A stretch of DNA of 41,213 bases, taken from contig DVIO01000058.1 in assembly GCA_018711205.1 (NCBI GenBank), positions 1-41,213 of the forward strand. The letters are read 5' to 3'. This document shows positions 1-7,665 of this stretch, in pieces (position 1 is the first letter of the stretch; each line of letters opens with the position of its first letter). Origin of the DNA: Candidatus Avamphibacillus intestinigallinarum. GTDB lineage: Bacteria > Bacillota > Bacilli > Bacillales > Amphibacillaceae. Made by a program: the position numbers and the translations under genes. The notes under the pieces are model-generated. The model ran no database searches and was not told the origin of the DNA. It was given only the letters and a program-made list of their open reading frames with translations.

Positions 1-1071
1 TTCTTACGCATCTTCAGCATCATATTGAAAGCTTACATCGTCGAATTCAATTTCACCTTTAATGTTTTCTAATGCTGGCGCCTCTGGTAAATCTTTAATA
101 TCATAAGGCTCATTATATAATTCAAACACGCGGTCAATTGAGGCAACAGATTGTGTCAATGTGGTAGATGAGTTGATTAAACGACGTAATGGACTATAGA
201 CACGCTCCATATAACCTACAAAAGCAACCATTGTCCCCATCGTCAAGTTATCATTAATGACTTGGTAAGCTGCAAAAGCAATGACAAGTAAGGGAGCCAA
301 ATCTGTAATCGTGTTTGTAATCGCAAATGTTTTAGCGTTCCAATCTGTATGTTTTAAAGCCTTCTCTAAGAAATTGCGGTTACGTTTATCAAATTGACCT
401 TGTTCATAATCTTCATTTGCAAAGCTTCGAACGACAGCTGTTCCTTGTACACGCTCATGTAAATGACCTTGCATTTCAGCAAGTGCTTGTGAACGTTCTC
501 TCGTTAGCTTTCGTAGCCTGCTATAAAAATACTTAATCGCAAACCCGAAGAACGGGAATAAAATAATCGAAACAATTGTAAGCGGAATGTCCATCGTCAT
601 CATAATCGCAATTGCAATAACAATTGTCGCAATATCAAGCCACACATTCATCAATCCGGTAATCACAAAAATAATCGTTTGTTCAACATCATGAATAAAC
701 CTAGAAATAATCTCGCCTGTTTTTGTCTTAGAATAGTACTTCAAACTAAGCTTTTGTAAATGATCAAATAATGCGCCTCTTAAATCATATAGTACATGAC
801 TGCCTACCCATTGCGCTAAATACTGTCTCGCATATTCAACTGGAGGTCTGAGTAGTAGAAAAACGGTAAACGATATACCCATCAACCAATACAGGCGTGA
901 CAGTTTCATATCGTTTGACATATCTGTTGAAATAATATTATCAATTACATATTTTAAAATTAATGGAATCATTAACGGAATGGCAAATTTTACAATACCA
1001 ATAATAACCGTCCATAATATTTTCCATTTATATGGTTTTACAAATTGCATATACTGCTTAATCGTTCCCAT
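1..1071 (-). pseudogene. ABC exporter (YgaD-like), membrane domain only, stopped at the ATPase boundary
   Basis: This is the N-terminal transmembrane half of a homodimeric or heterodimeric ABC exporter like B. subtilis YgaD, normally about 580 residues. The ATG at 1069-1071 follows a good ribosome site (AAAGGAAGAG). Residues 1-310 form the six-helix exporter domain, including a SRFIHDVEQ coupling region near residue 123. The typical ATPase opening GEIEFDDVSFQYD starts near residue 338, but an in-frame TAA at 4-6 ends the frame after 355 residues, before any Walker A motif. The window ends three bases later, so the rest cannot be seen. It may be a nonsense or frameshift pseudogene, a sequencing or contig-edge error, or (least likely) a split gene. 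Its neighbour ygaC/ntdp is also next to ygaD in B. subtilis. Confidence 0.6.
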
Positions 1072-1114
1072 TTATCTCTTCCTTTATCTTGCTAGTCTCT
1101 TCTTCATAACATTG

Positions 1115-1151
1115 TAAAAAACCTTGTCATTTGTTTCATGATAACAAGGTT
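1115..1151 (-). terminator. Rho-independent terminator of ntdp
   Basis: On the minus strand AACCTTGTTATCAT pairs with ATGACAAGGTT (one bulge) and is followed by a run of T. It lies immediately after the ntdp stop codon. Confidence 0.65.
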
Positions 1152-1687
1152 CATTCATAATGCCGATACGTTAAATACCGCTCGTACCATTTATCAACAA
1201 AATCGGGTGCAAAAGGACCCTTTCTTTCTCGTACCCAACGGATCAACTCTTCGACGTTTTTATATAAAATGCGGTCGAACACATGCGGATAATTCATTTG
1301 GAATTTATGTTCCTCATATTCATCTTCATCTAATAACTTATACGTATAATCTGGAAACACTTTTACATCCAAATCGTAATCAATATACTTTAAGGCTTCT
1401 TTGTCATATACAAAGGGCGAGCTAATATTACAATAATAATAAATACCATCATTTCTTAGCATACCAATGACATTAAACCAATGTTGAGCATGAAAATAAC
1501 TGATTGCTGGCTCCCGAGTAAGCCACGTTCTTCCATCACTTTCAATCACTTTTGTTTTATCATTTCCAACAATTACGATATTTTCCGTGCCGTGGAGTAC
1601 CTGGCTTTTTGTCCATACTCGGTGGAGTCTGCCGTTATGTTTATAACTTTTTATTTGAATGTCTGAACCCACGAGCGGAGCACTCAT
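1151..1687 (-). CDS. ntdp: Nucleoside tri-/diphosphate phosphatase (DUF402, YgaC/SA1684 family)
   Basis: 178 residues, the usual length of the DUF402 family to which B. subtilis YgaC and Staphylococcus aureus SA1684 (Ntdp) belong; SA1684 hydrolyses nucleoside tri- and diphosphates in the cytoplasm with a divalent metal. Family marks are an aromatic-rich block at residues 61-90 ([13 protein letters not shown]) and the acidic metal-binding stretch [13 protein letters not shown] at 101-113, followed by a second acidic patch at 120-126. The start has an AAGGAAG ribosome site just upstream. The ABC exporter lies 79 bp downstream on the same strand, separated by a terminator. The family assignment is firm; substrate preference is taken from homologues. 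Confidence 0.88.
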   Translation of the reverse strand: MSAPLVGSDIQIKSYKHNGRLHRVWTKSQVLHGTENIVIVGNDKTKVIESDGRTWLTREPAISYFHAQHWFNVIGMLRNDGIYYYCNISSPFVYDKEALKYIDYDLDVKVFPDYTYKLLDEDEYEEHKFQMNYPHVFDRILYKNVEELIRWVRERKGPFAPDFVDKWYERYLTYRHYE

Positions 1688-1795
1688 AATAAACTTCCTT
1701 TCTCATTTACAATATCCGACTGTTTTATAAAAGTTTACATACTAAACAAGTATAGCTTGTTCAACATTAAAATTAAAGTTAAGTGACTATGTACG

Positions 1796-1828
1796 AAAAG
1801 AACCTTCCTCTTTTACAGAGAAAGGTTC
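1796..1828 (-). terminator. Terminator of sspE
   Basis: GAACCTTTCTC and GAGGAAGGTTC pair (one G-U) around a 7-nt loop, followed by TTTT on the minus strand, just downstream of sspE. Confidence 0.6.
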
Positions 1829-1841
1829 ATAAACAACACGG

Positions 1842-2006
1842 TTATTTTTTGTTTTGCTCAGCTTTTTGGTTCTTTTCTTTAACCGATTGAGCATCAGTCT
1901 CTTCAGCAAATTCTGCTTCATATTTGCCTTGTGCTGCTTTTTGGTTTTGTTTTTTCACTTCTTCAACGTTTGTACCCGCTTCAGATTTTTTCGGATGTTT
2001 TGGCAT
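1842..2006 (-). CDS. sspE: Small acid-soluble spore protein, gamma type
   Basis: 54 residues, lysine/glutamine/alanine-rich and low in hydrophobic residues, as in gamma-type SASPs: abundant forespore proteins degraded at germination as an amino-acid store, which do not coat DNA like the alpha/beta type. Two related blocks are visible, NVEEVKKQNQKA (residues 13-24) and SVKEKNQKAEQNKK (41-54). The frame is open for 15 codons upstream, but the perfect ribosome site GGAGGTGAT lies 4 bases before the ATG at 2004-2006, which fixes this start. Neighbours mutY and ygaC are those of B. subtilis sspE. It is good evidence that the host forms spores. Confidence 0.88.
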   Translation of the reverse strand: MPKHPKKSEAGTNVEEVKKQNQKAAQGKYEAEFAEETDAQSVKEKNQKAEQNKK

Positions 2007-2027
2007 GTCTATCACCTCCGCATTTAA

Positions 2028-2057
2028 TAATCTGCCCAGGATCAGGTTCATTTATCC
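2028..2057 (-). promoter_or_regulatory. Possible SigG (forespore) promoter of sspE
   Basis: Minus strand GGATA (2053-2057), an 18-bp spacer and CAGATTA (2028-2034) resemble the SigG consensus GHATR-N18-CATNHTA with one mismatch in each box. The implied leader is very short, because the ribosome site begins about 10 bases after the -10 box, which lowers confidence. Confidence 0.4.
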
Positions 2058-2097
2058 CCTGTTTTTTTATTTTTTTAGATAAATGATGTAGGCACGA

Positions 2098-3177
2098 TTA
2101 TTTTTTACGAAGATGCGCTTTCGTAATATTTTGATGTGAAACTGGGAACGGAAAATCGTTGAGTTCACTTTCATGAATAAATTTCATATAGTCTGCAGGT
2201 AATTGTTTGAGATGCGTATGTGCCGTATATACGGTAAGTTCCCAAATGATATGCGTAAAGACATGCTTTAAATTTCCAACCTTTTCCGTAATTTCTACAG
2301 GTATTTGATAATGCTCTGTAAACTGCTCTTCTAACGCTGCAAGCTGCTGTGATTTGGTTTCAAACATTGGATATTGCCATAGGTTTTGTAACAGTCCTTT
2401 TTTATGACGATGCTCGATAAGAATTTTTCCTTCATTATTATATATTAATAAAACTGCATGCTGTTCGACTTTCTTTTTCTTCGCCTTCGATCTAACAGGT
2501 AACTCCTGAACTTTACCTTCTGCAAATGCCACACAATGTGATTGTACTGGACATAATAAACACATCGGTTGCTTCGGCGTACAAACCATTGCTCCTAACT
2601 CCATCAAACCTTGGTTAAAGGCCGATGGATTTGTTTTAGAGATAATTTCTCGAACAATTTCTTCAAATATTTTACGTGTTTTAGGCTGCTTAATATCTGC
2701 ATCAATATTCAATATTCTAGCAAGTACACGCATCACATTCCCATCAACTGCTGGCTCAGGCTTATCAAAAGCAATCGACATAATCGCCCCTTTTGTATAA
2801 GGACCAATCCCTTTTAAATTGCCGAGTAACTTTGTTTGTGCAGGTATCACGCCATCATATAGCTCTACTACTTGTTTAGCCGCTGCTTGCAAATTTCGGG
2901 CGCGAGAATAATACCCTAATCCTTCCCAAGCCTTTAAAACATCTTGTGAATTAGCTTTTGCTAATGCTTCTACAGTTGGAAAAAGTTTCATAAAGTTTTC
3001 AAAATAGGGAATGACTGTATCTACACGTGTTTGTTGTAGCATAATTTCAGATACCCAAATACGGTAAGGATCTTGATTCATCCGCCACGGTAACGTTCTT
3101 CTTTCTTTGTTATACCAATTGATTAAATCTTCTTGAAAGCGCACTTGTTCAAATTGCTTTAGACTTTCATCCATCAT
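2098..3177 (-). CDS. mutY: A/G-specific adenine DNA glycosylase MutY
   Basis: 359 residues, the normal MutY length. It removes adenine mispaired with 8-oxoguanine. The catalytic Glu is E44 in SEIMLQQT; the helix-hairpin-helix LKGIGPYT (121-128) is followed by the catalytic Asp D145 in AVDGNV. The 4Fe-4S loop is intact: C199-x6-C206-x2-C209-x5-C215. The C-terminal 130 residues form the NUDIX-like 8-oxoG recognition domain. Start is ATG ATG after AAAGG; the second Met (3174) would also serve. It is divergent from yfhP with 75 bp between, as in B. subtilis (yfhQ/yfhP). Confidence 0.95.
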   Translation of the reverse strand: MMDESLKQFEQVRFQEDLINWYNKERRTLPWRMNQDPYRIWVSEIMLQQTRVDTVIPYFENFMKLFPTVEALAKANSQDVLKAWEGLGYYSRARNLQAAAKQVVELYDGVIPAQTKLLGNLKGIGPYTKGAIMSIAFDKPEPAVDGNVMRVLARILNIDADIKQPKTRKIFEEIVREIISKTNPSAFNQGLMELGAMVCTPKQPMCLLCPVQSHCVAFAEGKVQELPVRSKAKKKKVEQHAVLLIYNNEGKILIEHRHKKGLLQNLWQYPMFETKSQQLAALEEQFTEHYQIPVEITEKVGNLKHVFTHIIWELTVYTAHTHLKQLPADYMKFIHESELNDFPFPVSHQNITKAHLRKK

Positions 3178-3252
3178 AGTTTCACTGCCTTTATGTTATA
3201 ATAAAAGTAATATGTATGTATATTTCGGTTTATTTCAAAGGAGAATCTTCAC

Positions 3253-4239
3253 ATGGATACAGGAACGCATGTTGTCATGGGTGTTGCGTTAGGTGGGCTT
3301 GCCACATTAGACCCTGTTGTTGCAAGTGATCCCGCTCTTTATCACACTGTTTTTGCTGGTGTATTAATTGGTTCTAATGCACCCGATGCTGATACCATTT
3401 TAAAATTTAAAAATAATGCGCTTTATATTCGTAATCATCGTGGAATTACCCACTCATTACCTGCTGTATTATTATGGGGGATTTTGATTTCGGGTGTATT
3501 ATATGCATTTGTCCCAAGTATTGATTTTGCCCATTTATGGTTATGGACGCAAATCGCTGTTGCGTTACATGTTTTAGTTGATATATTTAACGCCTATGGT
3601 ACTCAAGCTTACAGGCCCTTTTCAAGACGTTGGGTAGCTTACGGTTTTATTAATACATTTGATCCATATATTTTCTTATTGCATATTGCTGGGATTGTTG
3701 CTTGGTTATTCGGAGCAAACCCCGGGTTTACATTCCTTGTCATTTACGGTGTCATCCTCCTATATTATATTAAACGTTATCTCGACAAACGAGAAATCGT
3801 TCGAAAAATTAAGGAGTTTCTACCTGATACTGAACAAGTGGTGACTTCACCAACGATGAAACAAAATGATTGGCGGGTAGCAATCACGACAAAACAGCAA
3901 TTTTTTGTTGGTGTTGTTGAAGACGGTCATATCCATATCATTGATGAATATAATCGTGTTCCACTTCCGGACGATGAGCGGATTAGGATTGCGATGACAG
4001 ATAAAAATATAGATGCTTTCTTATCCTTCTCACCTGTATATCGATTTGAAATTCATGAAACAAATGCTTTCTCAGAAGTACGTTTCATTGATCTGCGTTA
4101 TCGCTCCAAAGGATATTATCCTTTTGTTGCAGTTGTTCATATAGATGAAAATATGCATATCATCAGTTCTTATACGGGTTGGATATTTTCAGAACATAAA
4201 CTACAGAGTAAATTATATATAAGTGACCAACCCATCTAA
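3253..4239 (+). CDS. yfhP: YfhP-family membrane metal-dependent hydrolase (DUF457/YdjM type)
   Basis: 328 residues with AAAGGAG before the ATG. The N-terminal 180 residues hold four to five membrane segments and the conserved polar motifs of the YdjM/DUF457 family: a His near the N-terminus (TGTHVVMG), NAPDADT (44-50) and HRGITHS, presumed metal ligands. The C-terminal 130 residues are soluble and particular to the YfhP group. B. subtilis YfhP has been proposed to repress mutY, fabL, sspE and its own gene; the divergent position next to mutY agrees, but no DNA-binding motif is evident here. Enzymatic substrate is unknown. Confidence 0.85.
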   Translation: MDTGTHVVMGVALGGLATLDPVVASDPALYHTVFAGVLIGSNAPDADTILKFKNNALYIRNHRGITHSLPAVLLWGILISGVLYAFVPSIDFAHLWLWTQIAVALHVLVDIFNAYGTQAYRPFSRRWVAYGFINTFDPYIFLLHIAGIVAWLFGANPGFTFLVIYGVILLYYIKRYLDKREIVRKIKEFLPDTEQVVTSPTMKQNDWRVAITTKQQFFVGVVEDGHIHIIDEYNRVPLPDDERIRIAMTDKNIDAFLSFSPVYRFEIHETNAFSEVRFIDLRYRSKGYYPFVAVVHIDENMHIISSYTGWIFSEHKLQSKLYISDQPI

Positions 4240-4241
4240 AG

Positions 4242-4300
4242 AAAAGGCTTTACATCATTGCTCTATTAATAGGGCAAGTGGTAAAGCCTTTTTTGTTTTT
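4242..4300 (+). terminator. Long bidirectional terminator between yfhP and yfhH
   Basis: AAAAGGCTTTAC (4242-4253) pairs with GTAAAGCCTTTT (4281-4292), and the inner arms CATTGCTCTATT and AATAGGGCAAGTG pair almost fully, giving one hairpin of about 51 nt with a TTAA loop. T runs follow on both strands. The last codons of yfhH lie inside the stem. Confidence 0.85.
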
Positions 4301-4578
4301 TGATTTGTTTGCCTATGTCTCAGTATGCCCCACGCAAAAACGCCATTGATATATTCTAATTGAAATACAGACTCTGCGTTTCCTTTCACGTCATATTCAA
4401 GACCAGTCTTGAAATTAGCAGGATCAACCATATATGAAAGCGCAACTTGGATCTTTTGTTCAAAAATCTCGACTTCACTTTGATGACCGAATTCTTTTGC
4501 TTTTTGTTGTAATCTTTTCCATTCCTCTATATTTGAATATAATTCTGCTTGCGACTGCTCACTAAATCGGCGATTCAA
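4255..4578 (-). CDS. yfhH: YfhH family protein (DUF1811)
   Basis: 107 residues matching B. subtilis YfhH in length, composition and position. It has a charged helical N-terminal half (RFSEQSQAELYSNIEEWKRLQQKA) and a small beta-rich C-terminal half ending in a basic tail. The start codon overlaps the recX stop by 4 bp (ATGA), so translation is probably coupled. The biochemical function is not known; I can say only that it is co-transcribed with the RecA modulator RecX. Confidence 0.85.
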   Translation of the reverse strand: MNRRFSEQSQAELYSNIEEWKRLQQKAKEFGHQSEVEIFEQKIQVALSYMVDPANFKTGLEYDVKGNAESVFQLEYINGVFAWGILRHRQTNQKTKKALPLALLIEQ

Positions 4579-5405
4579 AAGGATTCCTCCTCATCTTGTG
4601 TCAACCAGTTATCTACATATTCCTGTATCAGATCACTACTAAATCCATACCGATATAAGCCTGTTTTAATCTTAAAGCTTAATTCTGTTCCACTATACCT
4701 TCTTTGATATTTTCTCTTTAGTTTTTCACCTTGATGCACGATAGCCTGTTTCTCTTGCTCATCACCTTGCTTTTCCTTTACATCTTGCATAAGTTCTTGA
4801 ATGATATCAGATGAAAAGCCTTTTTGCATCATAAATTGTTGAAGTTTTTGTTGAACTTTAACATTTGAATCTTTTTGTGTTTGATTCAGTTTTTTCTCAA
4901 TTAATTTACTTGCCTTTTCATACTGAATTTCATATGTATATAATTGAATCGCTTCCTCAGCTAATTCACGAGCTACACCTTTTTCTATCATCTCGCGTTT
5001 CACAACTGCTGGTCCTTTTAATGATGTTTCAATTCGTGTTCTTGTAAACATCTTGGCAAATTCCAAATCATTGACCAAGCCTTCTGAAACGAGACGATCT
5101 ATGATGTCGGGAATGGCATCTTCAAATATTTCCTTTTTAATTAAATAATCACGTATTTCTTTTTTCGTTCGCATACGATAACTTAAATATTGAATCGTTA
5201 GCGCATATGCTTTATAGAGATCTGCCTCTTTTTCAATATTGGCTAATGTCTTCTCATCTAATTCCATGCCCTTATGCAACATATATTTAGCTAAAACCGG
5301 TTCATCTACACTAAAGGCATAATATTCCTTTTTTCCATCATGCAAAAATATATTATATCGTTGTTTATTTTTCTGTTGAATTGAAATCCGCGCAATCGTA
5401 ACGAT
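4575..5405 (-). CDS. recX: RecA regulator RecX, apparently starting at a non-AUG codon
   Basis: RecX binds RecA filaments and tunes recombination. The body contains the RecX repeats: LSYRMRTKKEIRDYL, a second block around FAKMFTRTRI and a third near the C-terminus (KIKTGLYRYGFSSDLI). The first ordinary start codon, TTG at 5343-5345, has no ribosome site and cuts into the conserved N-terminal beta strands. In-frame upstream codons give VTIARISIQQKNKQRYNIFL, which matches known RecX N-termini, and AGGAGG lies at 5414-5419. The only codons at workable spacing are ATA (5406-5408) and ATC (5403-5405). I place the start at ATC (8-nt spacing; 276 residues). A sequencing error is the alternative. Confidence 0.8.
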   Translation of the reverse strand: MVTIARISIQQKNKQRYNIFLHDGKKEYYAFSVDEPVLAKYMLHKGMELDEKTLANIEKEADLYKAYALTIQYLSYRMRTKKEIRDYLIKKEIFEDAIPDIIDRLVSEGLVNDLEFAKMFTRTRIETSLKGPAVVKREMIEKGVARELAEEAIQLYTYEIQYEKASKLIEKKLNQTQKDSNVKVQQKLQQFMMQKGFSSDIIQELMQDVKEKQGDEQEKQAIVHQGEKLKRKYQRRYSGTELSFKIKTGLYRYGFSSDLIQEYVDNWLTQDEEESF

Positions 5406-5413
5406 TATGACAA

Positions 5414-5419
5414 CCTCCT
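5414..5419 (-). promoter_or_regulatory. Shine-Dalgarno site that sets the recX start
   Basis: AGGAGG on the minus strand, preceded by an in-frame stop and followed 5 and 8 nt later by ATA and ATC. No ATG, GTG or TTG lies in the recX frame within reach. Confidence 0.7.
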
Positions 5420-5694
5420 ATGCATGTTTAACCCGTTCATATACATCTAGTATAACAAATCAAAATCATCCACTTCAGCAACATAAAAAATTTAAAAAAT
5501 ATTTTTAAAAAAACTATTTCTATTTTCATAAAATCGTTGTAGAATCGTTATGGATATTTTGAGGGGATTTTAATCAAACCAACTTTAACATTTATAACAG
5601 ATGTACTTCCTTCACAGTATCTAGGCAATGAAACAAGCTTTTGCCTTCATAACACCAAAGATTACACTACATTTAAGAAGGAGGAACATCTAAC
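5420..5694 (+). other. Intergenic stretch between recX and the GNAT gene
   Basis: About 275 bp between divergent genes, very A+T-rich at 5480-5530. No convincing sigma-A promoter pair was found. A GAGGGG site at 5561-5566 precedes an open frame without an ATG (5573-5701; see findings). Confidence 0.4.
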
Positions 5695-6255
5695 ATGTTA
5701 AAACGATTAGATTTAAATGATGTACCTACACTATTCGAATTGATGCAACACCCTGAAGTATTCCCTTATGTAAGAGAAAAAGCTAAAACAGTAGATGAGT
5801 TTTACTTTCTCACAAAACAAGTTATTGAAAAAGAACAAGTGAACGAAACGATTTCAAGAACAATTTGTTCTGAATATGGTGAGCCTGTCGGTTCCATTAG
5901 TTTATATCATATTCAACATAAAACTGGATTTTTAAATACATGGCTAGGTCAACCTTATTTCGGTATGGGCTATAGTCAATATTCAAAAGAGCAATTTTTT
6001 AATGAAGTATTTTATGAAACAGATATTGAAACGATTTATTTAAAAATACGGAAGGATAATATTCGTTCCTTAAAATCAACGGAAAAACTACCCTATGCCA
6101 AACGTGCAAACGATACGTATAAACATGTATATCAACAACTAAATCAACAAGCAGATATATTTGATTTATACGTCGTTGAAAAATACAATTATATTTCCCA
6201 TATAACACTTCACACCGATGTGTCCGAACATCCAACAGAAGTGATTGTTGGATAA
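5695..6255 (+). CDS. GNAT-family N-acetyltransferase (RimJ/RimL-like)
   Basis: 186 residues with AAGGAGG before the ATG. The layout is that of the Acetyltransf_3/RimL group: N-terminal LKRLDLNDVPTLFELMQHPEV, a central strand EPVGSISLYHI (61-71), then TWLGQPYFGMGYSQYSKEQFF, where the family acetyl-CoA loop normally reads G-x-G-(Y/F), and IYLKIRKDNIRSLKSTEKLPY, the late RimL motif in which a residue after N meets CoA. The substrate is unknown. It has its own terminator and is not in an operon with the neighbours. Confidence 0.85.
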   Translation: MLKRLDLNDVPTLFELMQHPEVFPYVREKAKTVDEFYFLTKQVIEKEQVNETISRTICSEYGEPVGSISLYHIQHKTGFLNTWLGQPYFGMGYSQYSKEQFFNEVFYETDIETIYLKIRKDNIRSLKSTEKLPYAKRANDTYKHVYQQLNQQADIFDLYVVEKYNYISHITLHTDVSEHPTEVIVG

Positions 6256-6259
6256 ACAA

Positions 6260-6289
6260 AAAAAGATGAGGTCACTACCTCATCTTTTT
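6260..6289 (+). terminator. Bidirectional terminator
   Basis: AAAAAGATGAGGT and ACCTCATCTTTTT pair perfectly around CACT. It ends the GNAT gene and also the small minus-strand gene, whose stop codon is in the hairpin. Confidence 0.85.
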
Positions 6290-6586
6290 ATATGACTGAA
6301 ACACATCTTCACCAGTTGCCAATCTCTCTCCCAGTTGTCTTTTAGCACATGCTAATGCACGAGACTCACAATCACCTAAACCATATAAAGCCCAAATCTG
6401 AACAGATTCAAATTCAATTACAGCCTGCCAAACATCTGCCAGCTGAACATTCACTAGATACACATACAATGTATGTTGATTCACTACTTCTACTCGATAG
6501 CGCTCGTTTTGAAACATTGTACGAACCATCATAATCTTCGTCAAAGAAGTGATCGTTGGATGATATAACACTAAACAAGTAGTCAT
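6275..6586 (-). CDS. Small hypothetical protein
   Basis: 103 residues, not recognised. The first half is beta-strand-like (MFQNERYRVEVVNQHTLYVYLV) and the C-terminal third helical and charged (GDCESRALACAKRQLGERL), with two Cys at about 74 and 80. Support for reality is a near-ideal promoter 25 bp upstream (TTGTTC-N17-TATAAT), a modest TAGGTGA ribosome site and a terminator overlapping the stop. An internal start at the MM of MMVRTMF is possible. It is divergent from an XRE-type regulator that might control it; that link is inference. Confidence 0.6.
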   Translation of the reverse strand: MTTCLVLYHPTITSLTKIMMVRTMFQNERYRVEVVNQHTLYVYLVNVQLADVWQAVIEFESVQIWALYGLGDCESRALACAKRQLGERLATGEDVFQSYKKMR

Positions 6587-6617
6587 CTATGTCACCTACT
6601 TCGTTCTTATTCAGAAC

Positions 6618-6646
6618 ATTATAACAAATGAGCCATATAAGAACAA
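6618..6646 (-). promoter_or_regulatory. Sigma-A promoter of the small hypothetical gene
   Basis: Minus strand TTGTTC (6641-6646), 17-bp spacer, perfect TATAAT (6618-6623). The predicted transcript begins near 6611, 25 nt before the ATG. Confidence 0.7.
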
Positions 6647-6726
6647 CATATTCCCTTTAAAATCAAATGAACGTGATAGGATAAAAATGTGGTACCTAAA
6701 CCAATCAGAGTTGAGTGTGATAATGA

Positions 6727-7137
6727 ATGGAACAATTGGCAAATAATATACGCCATTTTCGTAAATATTATAAATGGACACAAGATGAACTAGCAGAGAA
6801 ACTATCCGTATCACGTAGTGTTATTACTAAATGGGAAACGAACATTGCGATTCCAGATGCTGTTGCTTTAGGAAAGTTAAGTGACGTGTTTGACATACCT
6901 TCTGATTATTTAATCGGTAGTAAATCATTTCAAAAGCATCTCTTAAAAGATGTTACAACATATTATCAAATCGATTCAGAGGAAATTGATGAACCCTTTA
7001 TGGAGCTCGTCGAATTTATCTTGACAAATCCTGAATTAAAAGAAAATGTTAGCTTACTTAGACAGCTACCAGTTAAAAAGCAACATTCCTTACAACGTGT
7101 TTTCAGAAAATTACTAGAAGAATATATTCAATTATAA
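6727..7137 (+). CDS. XRE-family (Cro/CI-type) transcriptional regulator
   Basis: 136 residues. Residues 5-60 form a standard helix-turn-helix domain (IRHFRKYYKWTQDELAEKL, then SVSRSVITKWETN and DAVALGKLSDVFDIPSDYLIG). The C-terminal 75 residues are acidic then basic and resemble no named sensor domain; they probably mediate oligomerisation. The ribosome site is weak (GAGTGTGAT). It is transcribed away from the small gene at 6275-6586, an arrangement typical of a local repressor. The target is not known. Confidence 0.8.
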   Translation: MEQLANNIRHFRKYYKWTQDELAEKLSVSRSVITKWETNIAIPDAVALGKLSDVFDIPSDYLIGSKSFQKHLLKDVTTYYQIDSEEIDEPFMELVEFILTNPELKENVSLLRQLPVKKQHSLQRVFRKLLEEYIQL

Positions 7138-7180
7138 ATAGAGAATTCGCCTAATATTAGACGAATTCTCTATTTTCATT
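7137..7180 (+). terminator. Terminator of the XRE regulator
   Basis: AATAGAGAATTCG and CGAATTCTCTATT pair, with a further CTAATATTAG palindrome at the tip; T-rich sequence follows. It can also serve the convergent gene. Confidence 0.8.
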
Positions 7181-7190
7181 TTATCCTAGC

Positions 7191-7616
7191 TCATATAGAT
7201 GCTTCAATGGGTTGTTTTGGCTTTCTAACTAAAGCAAGAATACCTGCAATCACGTAGAATATCCCTCCGATTGTCATAAATCCTTGGGTGAAAATAATCG
7301 CAATAATCGCGGTTACAATTAATATAATGCCTGCAGCCTTCGGATTTTTGTTACCTTTTAAAAGTACAATCGCAACGATACCTGCAATGACAGATAAAAG
7401 TGCTAATATTAAAATCGAAGCACCAACTTGATTAATTGAGGCAATCACTTCTTCAACATCTATACTTGCCTGCTGAAATTCGGGCATATCACTAAACATA
7501 TGTCTGACCTCATCTGGATTACTTTTCATCCATAATATAAGACCTCCAACGAGCGTCATAAATAAACCAATTAATCCACCAATAACTGTTAAAATAATCT
7601 CTACTGTTCGTTTCAT
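7191..7616 (-). CDS. DUF4064 membrane protein
   Basis: 141 residues with four hydrophobic segments: about 6-30, 67-87, 93-110 and 113-130. The DUF4064 hallmark is the repeated GGLIGLFMTLVGGL and AGIILIVTAIIAI glycine-rich helices with an extracytoplasmic loop between helices 1 and 2. I use the second Met (ATGAAACG) because AGAGG lies 9 bases ahead of it, whereas the first Met abuts the ribosome site. These proteins are common in Bacillaceae membranes and have no known function. Confidence 0.75.
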   Translation of the reverse strand: MKRTVEIILTVIGGLIGLFMTLVGGLILWMKSNPDEVRHMFSDMPEFQQASIDVEEVIASINQVGASILILALLSVIAGIVAIVLLKGNKNPKAAGIILIVTAIIAIIFTQGFMTIGGIFYVIAGILALVRKPKQPIEASI

Positions 7617-7665
7617 GAACATCTTCCTCTTCTATTAAATTTATTCCAGTATAAGTCCAATCCCA

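Noticed and set aside
1138..1425. Plus-strand open frame opposite ntdp
   Set aside because: It overlaps a well-supported gene and its terminator; composition is that of a shadow frame.
6611..6814. Minus-strand open frame over the divergent promoter and the XRE gene
   Set aside because: It covers a strong promoter and the start of a conserved helix-turn-helix gene; no ribosome site.
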